From Streptomyces sp. CB02400 (GTDB lineage: Bacteria > Actinomycetota > Actinomycetes > Streptomycetales > Streptomycetaceae): a stretch of DNA of 64,000 bases. Shown here piece by piece: positions 1 through 7,022 of this stretch; positions within the stretch are counted from its first letter, which is position 1; each line of letters opens with the position of its first letter. The stretch covers positions 260,491 to 324,490 of the forward strand of contig NZ_LIWB01000008.1 in NCBI RefSeq assembly GCF_001905725.1. Direction: 5' to 3'. Under the pieces are notes generated by a model that was not told where the DNA came from, searched no databases, and saw nothing but the letters and a program-made list of their open reading frames with translations. Position numbers and translations under genes: made by a program.

Positions 1-1079
1 TCGAAGGAGTCGTCGCGTTCGAGACGGAGATCGCCGAACCCGACAAGGAGGGCGGCGCCCTGCGGTACCGGGGCGTCGACATCGAGGATCTGGTCGGGCA
101 CGTCTCCTTCGGCAACGTGTGGGGGCTGCTCGTCGACGGGGCGTTCAACCCCGGGCTGCCGCCCGCCGAGCCGTTCCCGATCCCCGTGCACTCCGGCGAC
201 ATCCGCGTCGACGTGCAGTCCGCGCTGGCCATGCTGGCGCCCGTGTGGGGCCTGAAACCGCTCCTCGACATCGATGCCGAGCAGGCCCGCGACGACCTCG
301 CCCGCGCCGCCGTCATGGCCCTGTCCTACGTCGCCCAGTCCGCGCGCGGCCAGGGCCTGCCCATGGTGCCGCAGCGCGAGATAGACAGGGCCGAGTCCAT
401 CGTCGAACGCTTCATGATCCGCTGGCGCGGTGAGCCCGACCCCAAGCACGTCGCGGCCGTCGACGCGTACTGGACGTCGGCCGCCGAGCACGGCATGAAC
501 GCCTCCACGTTCACCGCGCGGGTCATCGCCTCGACCGGCGCGGACGTCGCGGCGGCCCTCTCGGGAGCCGTCGGCGCCATGTCGGGACCGCTGCACGGCG
601 GCGCCCCCTCGCGCGTGCTGGGCATGATCGAGGAGATCGAGCGCACCGGGGACGCCGAGGCGTACGTCAGGCAGGCCCTCGACAAGGGCGAGCGCCTCAT
701 GGGCTTCGGCCACCGCGTCTACCGCGCGGAGGACCCCCGCGCCCGCGTCCTGCGCCGCACCGCCCGCGAACTCGGCGCCCCGCGCTTCGAGGTCGCCGAG
801 GCCCTGGAGAAGGCCGCCCTGGCCGAGCTGCACGCCCGCCGCCCCGACCGGGTGCTCGCCACCAACGTGGAGTTCTGGGCGGCCATCGTGCTGGACTTCG
901 CCGAGGTCCCGGCGCACATGTTCACCTCGATGTTCACCTGCGCCCGTACGGCGGGCTGGTCGGCGCACATCCTGGAGCAGAAGCGCACGGGCCGCCTGGT
1001 CCGGCCCTCGGCCCGCTATGTCGGGCCGGGCACGCGCGACCCGCGCGAGATCGAGGGGTACGCGGACATCGCCCGCTGA
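1..1079 (+). CDS. citrate synthase (citrate synthase 2 type), 5' end outside the window
   Basis: Condenses acetyl-CoA and oxaloacetate to citrate, entering the TCA cycle; cytosolic. The frame is open from base 3 and begins at the family's N-terminal segment (FETEIAEPDKEGGALRYRGV), so only about ten codons are missing. Catalytic landmarks are visible: GPLHGGAPSRV, the GFGHRVYRAEDPRA oxaloacetate-binding segment, and the NVEFWAAIV region carrying the late acidic residue. About 359 residues are visible, near full length for this short type. A GTG at 117 is an internal codon, not the start. The gene is followed by a strong inverted repeat (1094-1177) that can end transcription. It corresponds by context to the second citrate synthase-like gene of S. 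coelicolor (SCO4388, from memory). Confidence 0.95.
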   Translation, partial: EGVVAFETEIAEPDKEGGALRYRGVDIEDLVGHVSFGNVWGLLVDGAFNPGLPPAEPFPIPVHSGDIRVDVQSALAMLAPVWGLKPLLDIDAEQARDDLARAAVMALSYVAQSARGQGLPMVPQREIDRAESIVERFMIRWRGEPDPKHVAAVDAYWTSAAEHGMNASTFTARVIASTGADVAAALSGAVGAMSGPLHGGAPSRVLGMIEEIERTGDAEAYVRQALDKGERLMGFGHRVYRAEDPRARVLRRTARELGAPRFEVAEALEKAALAELHARRPDRVLATNVEFWAAIVLDFAEVPAHMFTSMFTCARTAGWSAHILEQKRTGRLVRPSARYVGPGTRDPREIEGYADIAR

Positions 1080-1084
1080 GGAAA

Positions 1085-1311
1085 GGCCCCGAAACGCAGG
1101 CGACCCGCGAGTCTGGTTCCTCCCTGGGGAGGAGCCGGCCGGACGTTACCGGCGACTCGCGGGTCGGGTGACTGCGTTGGGTTAGGCCGGCTGCGTGTAT
1201 CTCGCACACGCTGGCCCGGCGCCGAACCGAGTACGACGGCGGGCCACTAGCCCGCAGCCACCTCTTCCGTCCGGTTGTCATACATCTGCCGAACCACCTC
1301 CTTTCCGAAGT
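1085..1311 (-). ncRNA. highly structured short transcript with its own promoter
   Basis: A near-consensus vegetative promoter (1318-1346) drives this strand. The predicted RNA runs from about 1311 leftward. It carries a perfect Shine-Dalgarno sequence and a 12-codon ORF, then a hairpin with stem GCGGGC/GCCCGC (1239-1255) whose loop holds the ORF's stop codon. It ends in a large structure: outer arms 1094-1099 with 1172-1177 and 1102-1113 with 1154-1165 (GACCCGCGAGTC/GACTCGCGGGTC), enclosing two smaller hairpins (about 1115-1136 and 1138-1153). No large protein is encoded on this strand. It could be a leader-peptide RNA, a small regulatory RNA, or simply a strong bidirectional terminator behind a micro-gene. 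Confidence 0.5.
1247..1285 (-). CDS. 12-residue small ORF in a strongly promoted transcript
   Basis: ATG at 1285 opens MYDNRTEEVAAG and stops at TAG (1247-1249). Upstream is the sequence AAAGGAGG (1297-1304), complementary to the 16S rRNA 3' end, though its 11-base spacing is longer than ideal. The stop codon lies in the loop of a GC-rich hairpin. The product has no recognisable family. The arrangement resembles a leader peptide, but nothing downstream on the same strand looks like a target gene; citrate synthase lies in the opposite direction. Translation is inferred only. Confidence 0.4.
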   Translation of the reverse strand: MYDNRTEEVAAG

Positions 1312-1317
1312 ACTGCC

Positions 1318-1346
1318 ACCCTAAGAAGGGATCGGCGCCGTATCAA
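1318..1346 (-). promoter_or_regulatory. near-consensus HrdB-type promoter
   Basis: Read on the minus strand: -35 TTGATA (1341-1346), a 17-base spacer, and -10 TAGGGT (1318-1323). Both hexamers differ from the Streptomyces housekeeping consensus (TTGACA/TAGGAT) by one base. The expected start is near 1311. The divergent GNAT gene at 1394 lies just behind it. Confidence 0.7.
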
Positions 1347-1393
1347 CCACTTTTTTCGTTGACCCCCGCGCGGGGGCGCGATTGGCTTGCCGG

Positions 1394-1849
1394 ATGAGTG
1401 ATCTTCGTATCGACGTCGTGGACGGCGACGCCATGCTGGAGCAGTGGCGGCACGTCCACAACGTGATCGTGCCGCCCGCCGCGATGACACCCGACGAGGC
1501 ACGGGAGCGGCTCACGCGCGGGTACCGGCTGGAGAACGCGTACGACGGTGACGTACTCGTCGGCTGCTCGACGGTACGGCCCCCGCAGGGCGAGGAGGCC
1601 GTGGCGACCGTCATCGCGCGGGTGCTGCCCGGGCACCGGGGCAGGGGGATCGGCGCGGCGCTCTACGAGAAGGGGCTGGCGCACGCGCGCGGGCTCGGGG
1701 CCGAGGAGGTCGAGACCGTGGTGCTGGCGGCCAACGCGGAGGGGCTGCGGTTCGCCGCGGCGAAGGGCTTCGTCGAGCGGGAGCGGTACGTGCTGGACGG
1801 CGAGCGCGACGAGTGGGTCGACCTGCGGCTGGTGTCCTCCCCCGCGTAG
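1394..1849 (+). CDS. GNAT-family N-acetyltransferase
   Basis: A 151-residue single-domain acetyltransferase that would transfer an acetyl group from acetyl-CoA to an unknown amine. The acetyl-CoA-binding motif A is clear: ARVLPGHRGRGIGAALYEKG (about residues 76-95), with the pyrophosphate-binding RGRGIGAAL segment. The C-terminal AANAEGLRFAAAKGFVERER is the usual motif B region. The ATG at 1394 is preferred over an in-frame TTG at 1382 because homologues usually begin close to the first strand. No strong ribosome-binding site is visible. It stands alone, divergent from the small RNA on its left. The substrate cannot be inferred. Confidence 0.85.
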   Translation: MSDLRIDVVDGDAMLEQWRHVHNVIVPPAAMTPDEARERLTRGYRLENAYDGDVLVGCSTVRPPQGEEAVATVIARVLPGHRGRGIGAALYEKGLAHARGLGAEEVETVVLAANAEGLRFAAAKGFVERERYVLDGERDEWVDLRLVSSPA

Positions 1850-1951
1850 GGAGAGCGACCGCTTCGTGGGAAGACGACCGCGTACAACGATTCTCTCAAT
1901 CTTGCGGGAACCCGATGTGCGCTGAGTCACGTTCAAGTTGAATGATTGCAA

Positions 1952-3397
1952 GTGAGTGAACCGTCGTGCCGTACGTGCGGACGCAGCCTGCAGGGGGTCC
2001 AGGTGAGTGCTTCCCGGCGTAGTGGGACCACCGACGAGCTGGGGCCGGACGAGCCCGAGCCCGCGCGGGAGGGGTCGGACGGCTCCGACCTCCTCGCCGC
2101 GCTGCTCGACGGTATGGACGCCGCCCTGTGCGCCTTCGACGCGGACGGGACGGTCACGCACTGGAACCGTGAGGCGGAGCGGATCCTCGGCTGGAGCGCG
2201 GAGGAGGCGGTGGGCCGGGCCGGGTTCGCCGGGTGGGCCGTGCGCAGCGCGGACGCCGAGGAGGTCGAGGCGCGGCTGATGTCGGTCATGGACGCGCCGG
2301 GCCGGCAGGTCAACGAGTTCGCGCTGCTGACGAAGGACGGCGGCCGGGTGCTGGTGCGGACGCAGTCCGCGGCGGTGCGCGGGCCGGACGGGAAGCCGGC
2401 GGGGGTGTACTGCGCGTTCAGCGAGGTGCACGCGCAGATCGACCTGGAGCGGTCGATCGCGCTGAGCGAGGCGCTGCTGGAGGACGCGAGCTGGGGTGTC
2501 GTCCTGGTCGACGCGGATCTGCGGCCCGCGGTGGTGAACGCGCACGCCGCGCGGGCGCTGGGGGCGGGGCGTACGTCCGTACTGGGCCGGCCGCTGGGGG
2601 AGCTGCTGGCGCAGGGCGTGGAGGAGCTGGAGAGCGCGCTCACCCATGTCCTCGCGGAGGGCGCGCCGCCCGCGCCGGCCGAGCTGTGGGTGAGTGTGCG
2701 CACGCCGGAGGGCGAGCGGCGGCGGTGCTGGCGGAGCGGGTTCGTGCGGCTGGCGTCACCGCTGGCGGAGGAGCCGGTGCCGCTCGGGGTCGGCTGGCTG
2801 TTCCAGGACGTGACCGAGGCCCGGCAGGGCGAGCAGGAGGCGTCGCTGCTGCGGTTCCGCGCGCAGCAGCTGCACCGCGCGGCGCGCGCGGCGGCGGAGT
2901 GCGAGGACCCGGCGGAGGCGGCGACGGTCCATCTGGACTTCGCGCTGGCCGGGTTCGCCGATCACGCGCTGATCGACCGGGTGGCCGACGGTGCGGAGGG
3001 CGTCGAACGGGTGCGGCTGGTGCGGATCGCCGCCACGCCGTCCGGTGCGCCGGGGCCGAGCAGGCTCGCCGGGCGGGCGGGGCTGCCGGTGCGGTACGGG
3101 GAGGGGCATCCGGCGGTGCAGTGTGTGGAGCGGGTCGGGACGGTGCGGGCGGATGTCGGCTCCATGGGGGCCGAGGAGGCGCGGGCGTGGGCGCTGGCGC
3201 GGCAGTGGCCGGGGGATGCGGTGCACGCCTTGTGCGTGGTGTTGCGCAGTCGGGGGCGGACGCTTGGTGCTGTGACGTTTCTGCGGGGGGCGGGGCGTAG
3301 CGCGTTCGAGCGCTCCGACGCGATGTACGCGGAGGATGTGGCGGTTCGCATCGCCACGGCCCTGGACCTGGCGGGGCTTCTCGGCGACGACCGCTGA
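1952..3397 (+). CDS. PAS/GAF-domain sensory protein
   Basis: About 481 residues. A first PAS domain spans roughly residues 45-165 (MDAALCAFDADGTVTHWNRE, then WSAEEAVGR), a second roughly 170-290 (VVLVDADLRPAVVNAHAARAL), and a C-terminal GAF-like region follows (about 310-478). No kinase, phosphatase or DNA-binding output domain is present, so it is a stand-alone sensor or partner-binding protein. The short N-terminus holds a CxxC pair (CRTCGR). The start is uncertain: GTG 1952 keeps that CxxC, while GTG 2003, with GGGGG upstream, would remove it. A strong palindromic terminator follows. The ligand is unknown. Confidence 0.75.
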   Translation: MSEPSCRTCGRSLQGVQVSASRRSGTTDELGPDEPEPAREGSDGSDLLAALLDGMDAALCAFDADGTVTHWNREAERILGWSAEEAVGRAGFAGWAVRSADAEEVEARLMSVMDAPGRQVNEFALLTKDGGRVLVRTQSAAVRGPDGKPAGVYCAFSEVHAQIDLERSIALSEALLEDASWGVVLVDADLRPAVVNAHAARALGAGRTSVLGRPLGELLAQGVEELESALTHVLAEGAPPAPAELWVSVRTPEGERRRCWRSGFVRLASPLAEEPVPLGVGWLFQDVTEARQGEQEASLLRFRAQQLHRAARAAAECEDPAEAATVHLDFALAGFADHALIDRVADGAEGVERVRLVRIAATPSGAPGPSRLAGRAGLPVRYGEGHPAVQCVERVGTVRADVGSMGAEEARAWALARQWPGDAVHALCVVLRSRGRTLGAVTFLRGAGRSAFERSDAMYAEDVAVRIATALDLAGLLGDDR

Positions 3398-3409
3398 CAT
3401 TTGTTTTTC

Positions 3410-3569
3410 GCCCCCGCCGCCCCTTCCCGTTCCCGAACCCGGGGGTGCTGCCCCCAAAACTCCCGCTCCTCAAACGCCGGAGAGGCTGAGATTCAGCCTC
3501 TCCGGCGTTTGAGGAGCGGGGTCTGGGGCGGAGCCCCGGGTTCGGGAACGGGAAAGGGCGGCGGGGGCG
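3410..3569. repeat. long intergenic palindrome of the Streptomyces CTCAAACGCCGG type, bidirectional terminator
   Basis: Two nested inverted repeats lie between convergent genes. The inner arms are 3463-3489 and 3493-3519 (CTCAAACGCCGG core, three-base loop). The outer arms are about 3410-3444 and 3535-3569 (TTCCCGTTCCCGAACCC and its complement, slightly imperfect). Sequences of this type occur many times in Streptomyces chromosomes between genes. Here it would terminate the PAS gene and the SIS gene from both sides. Confidence 0.85.
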
Positions 3570-3572
3570 AGA

Positions 3573-4328
3573 TCAATGGCGGTAGAAGATCCGGTCGCCG
3601 TACTCGTCCATGATGCGGGCGTTCCATTCGTGGCCGCCGTCCACGTTGCCGGAGCGCAGGAGCGGAGGCTCGATGCCGCGGTCGGCGAGAACCGCCGCCG
3701 CCGTGGCCATGACGGACTGCAGAAGCGCCGTGGTGACCACCGTGGACGCGGGAGCGAAGGGCGCCGGCACGTTGTCGAGGGTGAGCTCCGCGTCACCGAC
3801 CGCGATCCGGGAGTCCAGCACGAGATCGCAGTGGTCCTTCAGGAACGTCCCGGAGGAGTGCCGGGACGTCGTCTGCGCCGCGTACGCCACCGACGTCACG
3901 CCGATCACCCGTACGCCCCGTTCCCGGGCCTTCACGGCCATCTCCACGGGCAGCTCGTTGCGCCCGGACAGCGAGATGATGATCAGCGCGTCGCCCGCGC
4001 GGAGGGGTGAGGAGTCGAGCACGACGCCCGCGAGGCCGTCGACCCGCTCCAGGGCGGAGCCCAGCGTGGCCGGCATCACGTCGACGCCGACGACCCCCGG
4101 CACGGCGAGCAGGTTCATCAGGGCGAGCCCGCCGGCCCGGTAGACGAGGTCCTGCGCGGCCAGCGAGGAGTGCCCGGCGCCGAAGGCGAAGAGCCGGCCG
4201 CCGCCCGCGACCGTGTCGGCGAGCAGCGTGCCCGCCGCCGCGACGGACTCGGCCTCCTCGTCGCGGATCCGCTGCAGCAGGTCGATCGCGGCGTCGAGGA
4301 ACCGATCGGCCGGCGTGCGGTCGCTCAT
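3573..4328 (-). CDS. SIS-domain sugar isomerase-like protein
   Basis: A 251-residue cytosolic protein with a sugar-isomerase (SIS) fold that binds phosphosugars. Visible are the N-terminal helix, GGGRLFAFGAGHSSLAAQDL with the phosphate-binding GAGHSS, and the second glycine/serine-rich strand DALIIISLSGRNELP. These features and the length fit the UPF0309 SIS group, related to N-acetylmuramate-6-phosphate etherases. The true substrate is unknown. ATG 4328 is the natural start; the longer in-frame extension is upstream sequence. It is divergent from dmdR1, sharing a 237-base promoter region, and ends three bases from the long palindrome. Confidence 0.85.
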   Translation of the reverse strand: MSDRTPADRFLDAAIDLLQRIRDEEAESVAAAGTLLADTVAGGGRLFAFGAGHSSLAAQDLVYRAGGLALMNLLAVPGVVGVDVMPATLGSALERVDGLAGVVLDSSPLRAGDALIIISLSGRNELPVEMAVKARERGVRVIGVTSVAYAAQTTSRHSSGTFLKDHCDLVLDSRIAVGDAELTLDNVPAPFAPASTVVTTALLQSVMATAAAVLADRGIEPPLLRSGNVDGGHEWNARIMDEYGDRIFYRH

Positions 4329-4565
4329 GCGGCATCCCTTCGGGCACTTCGTGCAGGAGTGTTGCGGATCACCGTGCGGTCTGGACCAGTGTCGTGTCAA
4401 TACGGCGCCCGACGGCGGGGTTTCCCCTCCGTGCGGCCCCTCGTTTCCACTGCGCGGCCCGGTTGTCGGTCCTATGCGTCAGAATTGGTTCCTGGGCCAG
4501 CGCACGCGCCGGTGAGCCGTCCAGCCTCCGGCAGAGCCATCCGCAGATCTCATCGAGGGGCATGT

Positions 4566-5258
4566 ATGTCCGGACTGATCGACACCACGGAGATGTATCT
4601 CCGCACCATCCTCGAGCTGGAGGAGGAAGGTGTGGTCCCCATGCGCGCCCGGATCGCCGAGCGGCTCGACCAGAGCGGGCCGACGGTCAGCCAGACGGTG
4701 GCGCGGATGGAGCGCGACGGCCTCGTGTCCGTCGCCCCCGACCGGCACCTGGAGCTCACCGACGAGGGCCGCCGGCTGGCCACGCGCGTGATGCGCAAGC
4801 ACCGCCTCGCCGAGTGTCTCCTGGTCGACGTGATCGGCCTGGAGTGGGAGCAGGTCCACGCCGAGGCCTGTCGCTGGGAGCACGTGATGAGCGAGGCCGT
4901 CGAGCGTCGCGTGCTGGAGCTGCTGAGGCACCCCACCGAGTCGCCGTACGGCAATCCGATCCCGGGCCTGGAGGAGCTGGGCGAGAAGGACGGGGCCGAC
5001 CCGTTCCTGGACGAGGGCATGGTGTCCCTGGCCGACCTCGACCCGGGCGCCGGGGGCAAGACGGTCGTGGTGCGCCGGATCGGCGAGCCGATCCAGACGG
5101 ACGCGCAGCTCATGTACACGCTGCGCCGGGCGGGCGTGCAGCCCGGTTCGGTGGTCAGCGTGACGGAGTCGGCGGGCGGGGTGCTGGTGGGCAGCAGCGG
5201 CGAGGCGGCCGAGCTGGAGTCGGAGGTGGCCTCGCACGTGTTCGTCGCCAAGCCCTGA
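4566..5258 (+). CDS. dmdR1: DtxR-family iron-dependent regulator DmdR1
   Basis: A 230-residue metal-activated repressor that senses Fe(II) and shuts off siderophore genes. It has an N-terminal winged helix (1-65), dimerisation/metal domain (66-140) and C-terminal SH3-like domain (about 150-230). All classical DtxR metal ligands sit at the same residue numbers as in DtxR: Met10, His79, Glu83, His98, Cys102, Glu105 and His106. Length and position next to a SIS gene match S. coelicolor DmdR1 (SCO4394 from memory). ATG 4566 is the start. I see no classical iron box upstream. Long antisense reading frames cover the gene; in S. coelicolor an antiparallel gene, adm, has been described here. Confidence 0.9.
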   Translation: MSGLIDTTEMYLRTILELEEEGVVPMRARIAERLDQSGPTVSQTVARMERDGLVSVAPDRHLELTDEGRRLATRVMRKHRLAECLLVDVIGLEWEQVHAEACRWEHVMSEAVERRVLELLRHPTESPYGNPIPGLEELGEKDGADPFLDEGMVSLADLDPGAGGKTVVVRRIGEPIQTDAQLMYTLRRAGVQPGSVVSVTESAGGVLVGSSGEAAELESEVASHVFVAKP

Positions 5259-5490
5259 CCGACCGGCCGGTGGGACGGGGCACCGGGTGGCCGGGCGGGC
5301 GGTTCGCGCCCGCCGGTGTGAGGGGTGAACGCGCCGAATCCGAGATCCACTGCGGCGAATCGCAGCGCTCACCGGATCCGCGTGCGAGGCTGTCGCGTGA
5401 GGCATATGACCTGAGTGGCTCTGGCCGGGCCGACAGCGATGTCACCCCGGCAGGGGAGGGGCGGGACGATGTGCCGTGACCACGTGAGGA

Positions 5491-5516
5491 GCCCCGGCGC
5501 CGCACGGCGCCGGGGC
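5491..5516. terminator. GC-rich hairpin after dmdR1
   Basis: Arms 5491-5502 and 5505-5516 are perfectly complementary around a two-base turn, about 230 bases after the dmdR1 stop codon. Confidence 0.55.
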
Positions 5517-5683
5517 CTGTCCTCCCCTGTGCTGACCCGGAGCCCCGAGCTCTCAGGGTCATTCCCCTCGGACCGTTTTCCCCGAGCGGTCCGCCTCCCG
5601 ATGAAGATCTCCCCCGGGCCGCGGCGATCAATCCCCGCGGGGGGTCACTCGAACGAGGGGTGTTGCCGGGCGAGAAGCCATTT

Positions 5684-5703
5684 TCGAATCTTCATTCGAT
5701 AAT
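5684..5703 (+). promoter_or_regulatory. palindrome overlapping a -10-like hexamer upstream of the alpha/beta-hydrolase
   Basis: TCGAAT-CTTC-ATTCGA (5684-5699) is a perfect palindrome overlapping GATAAT (5698-5703), in an unusually AT-rich island for this genome. No good -35 hexamer is seen 17-18 bases upstream. The layout suggests a promoter controlled by a dimeric regulator at its -10 region, but this is inference. Confidence 0.4.
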
Positions 5704-5777
5704 CTGCGGGCAGTGGCAACAGGCAGGGCCAGTACACAGGCAGCGGGCAGGCAGCGAGCTTGGGGGGTGCCAGGACC

Positions 5778-6656
5778 ATGGCGCGACGCATCGACGTGAC
5801 CGGGGCGGACGGCGTACGGCTCGCCGCCTGGGAGTTCGGCGACCCGGCCAAGAACGGGGCCGACCCGGCGGAGAGCGCCGCGCAGAACGCCCCCGGTGTG
5901 CTGTTACTGCACGGCCTGATGGGCCGCGCCTCGCACTGGGCGTCCACCGCCCGCCGGCTCTCCGGGCGGTACCGCGCGGTCGCCCTCGACCAGCGCGGCC
6001 ACGGCCGCAGCGACAAGCCCCCGCAGGCCTCCTTCACCCGTGACGCCTACGTCGACGACGCCGAGGCCGCCCTGGAACAGCTCGGCCTCGGCCCCGCCGT
6101 CCTCATCGGCCACGCGATGGGCGCGCTGACCGCCTGGCAACTCGCCGCCAAACGCCCCGACCTGGTGCGCGGGCTGGTCATCTGCGACATGCGGGCCTCC
6201 GCCCTCGGGGCCGCCTCGCAGCGCGAGTGGGCGGAGTGGTTCAAGGCCTGGCCGGTCCCGTTCGCCACGCTCGCCGACGTACGCAAGTGGTTCGGCGAGG
6301 ACGACCCCTGGGTGGAGCGGCCCAACCCGGCCCGCGGCGCGTTCTACGCCGAGGTGATGGCCGAGTCCCCGGACGGCTGGCGTCCGGTGTTCGACCCGGA
6401 CCAGATGCTCCGTTCCCGCGAGACCTGGGTCTTCGACGCGCACTGGGAGGAACTGGCCCAGGTGCGCTGCCCCGCCCTGGTGGTCCGCGGCCTCGACGGC
6501 GAACTCGGCCGCGCGGAGGCCCAGGAAATGGTCCGCGTCATGCCCCACGGCCGGTACGCGGAGGTCGCCGACGCCGGCCACCTGGTCCACTACGACCAGC
6601 CGGAGACCTGGCTCACGGCGATCGAACCCTTCCTGGACTCACTGGACGACCGCTGA
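5778..6656 (+). CDS. alpha/beta-hydrolase fold protein lacking the nucleophile serine
   Basis: 292 residues of alpha/beta-hydrolase fold: GVLLLHGLMGRASHW (oxyanion HGLMG), VALDQRGHGRSDKP, a nucleophile elbow, a cap region rich in Trp, and the catalytic-histidine strand DAGHLVHYDQPE. The elbow reads G-H-A-M-G instead of G-x-S-x-G, so the usual serine is alanine (codon gcg). The His, and a likely acidic partner in VVRGLDGELGR, remain. It is therefore either a non-hydrolytic binding protein or an enzyme with different chemistry. ATG 5778 is chosen; an in-frame TTG at 5760 has no ribosome-binding site. It stands alone behind a possible regulated promoter. Confidence 0.85.
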   Translation: MARRIDVTGADGVRLAAWEFGDPAKNGADPAESAAQNAPGVLLLHGLMGRASHWASTARRLSGRYRAVALDQRGHGRSDKPPQASFTRDAYVDDAEAALEQLGLGPAVLIGHAMGALTAWQLAAKRPDLVRGLVICDMRASALGAASQREWAEWFKAWPVPFATLADVRKWFGEDDPWVERPNPARGAFYAEVMAESPDGWRPVFDPDQMLRSRETWVFDAHWEELAQVRCPALVVRGLDGELGRAEAQEMVRVMPHGRYAEVADAGHLVHYDQPETWLTAIEPFLDSLDDR

Positions 6657-7022
6657 CCCCACTCCGCGACGGGAACGCGGCGACACCGCTCCCCGGCGCG
6701 GCCCGCCACGGGGTACGCCCAGGCGTCCCGCCCGGTGGCGTCCCGCCGGGTGGTGCGGGGGATCAACACACCGGAACCCGCAGGCCGGGGGTGGTGGCCA
6801 CGCCGGGACAGAGGACCGCCTTGCCGCAGCGGGGAGCCCTGTGCACTGCCTCCCTCACGGCGACCGCCGCGGGCCGCGCGCCGGAATGCCACGTGCTCGA
6901 TCCCCTCCGCCACGTCGCGGGACCCGGCCTCCCGCGCGGACCTCCCGCCTCCTTGGACGCCTACGACCGGCGGGAGACCCGACCGGCACCGTTCCAGCCG
7001 TCCCCGGTGGCGCTCCCGATCC
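6657..7022. other. 366-base intergenic region, nothing recognised
   Basis: Lies between convergent genes. It is GC-rich with several small imperfect inverted repeats (for example around 6735-6765), but I see no convincing gene, RNA or terminator. Confidence 0.4.

Larger units (their letters stand above)
5259..5777 (+). other. 519-base intergenic region with terminator and promoter elements
   Basis: Holds a perfect GC hairpin at 5491-5516 (CCCCGGCGCCG and its complement), a plausible terminator for dmdR1, and a palindrome overlapping a -10-like hexamer near 5700. An ORF from ATG 5469, preceded by GGGGAGGGG and encoding about 77 residues, is open through this region. It runs through the hairpin and has no recognisable family, so I do not call it. 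Confidence 0.5.

Noticed and set aside
4330..4565. Iron box for DmdR1 autoregulation
   Set aside because: I searched the interval by eye for the TTAGGTTAGGCTAACCTAA-type palindrome and found nothing close.
5469..5702. Small ORF starting MCRDHVRSPG after dmdR1
   Set aside because: It has a plausible ribosome-binding site, but the frame runs through a terminator hairpin and the downstream promoter, and no family is recognised.
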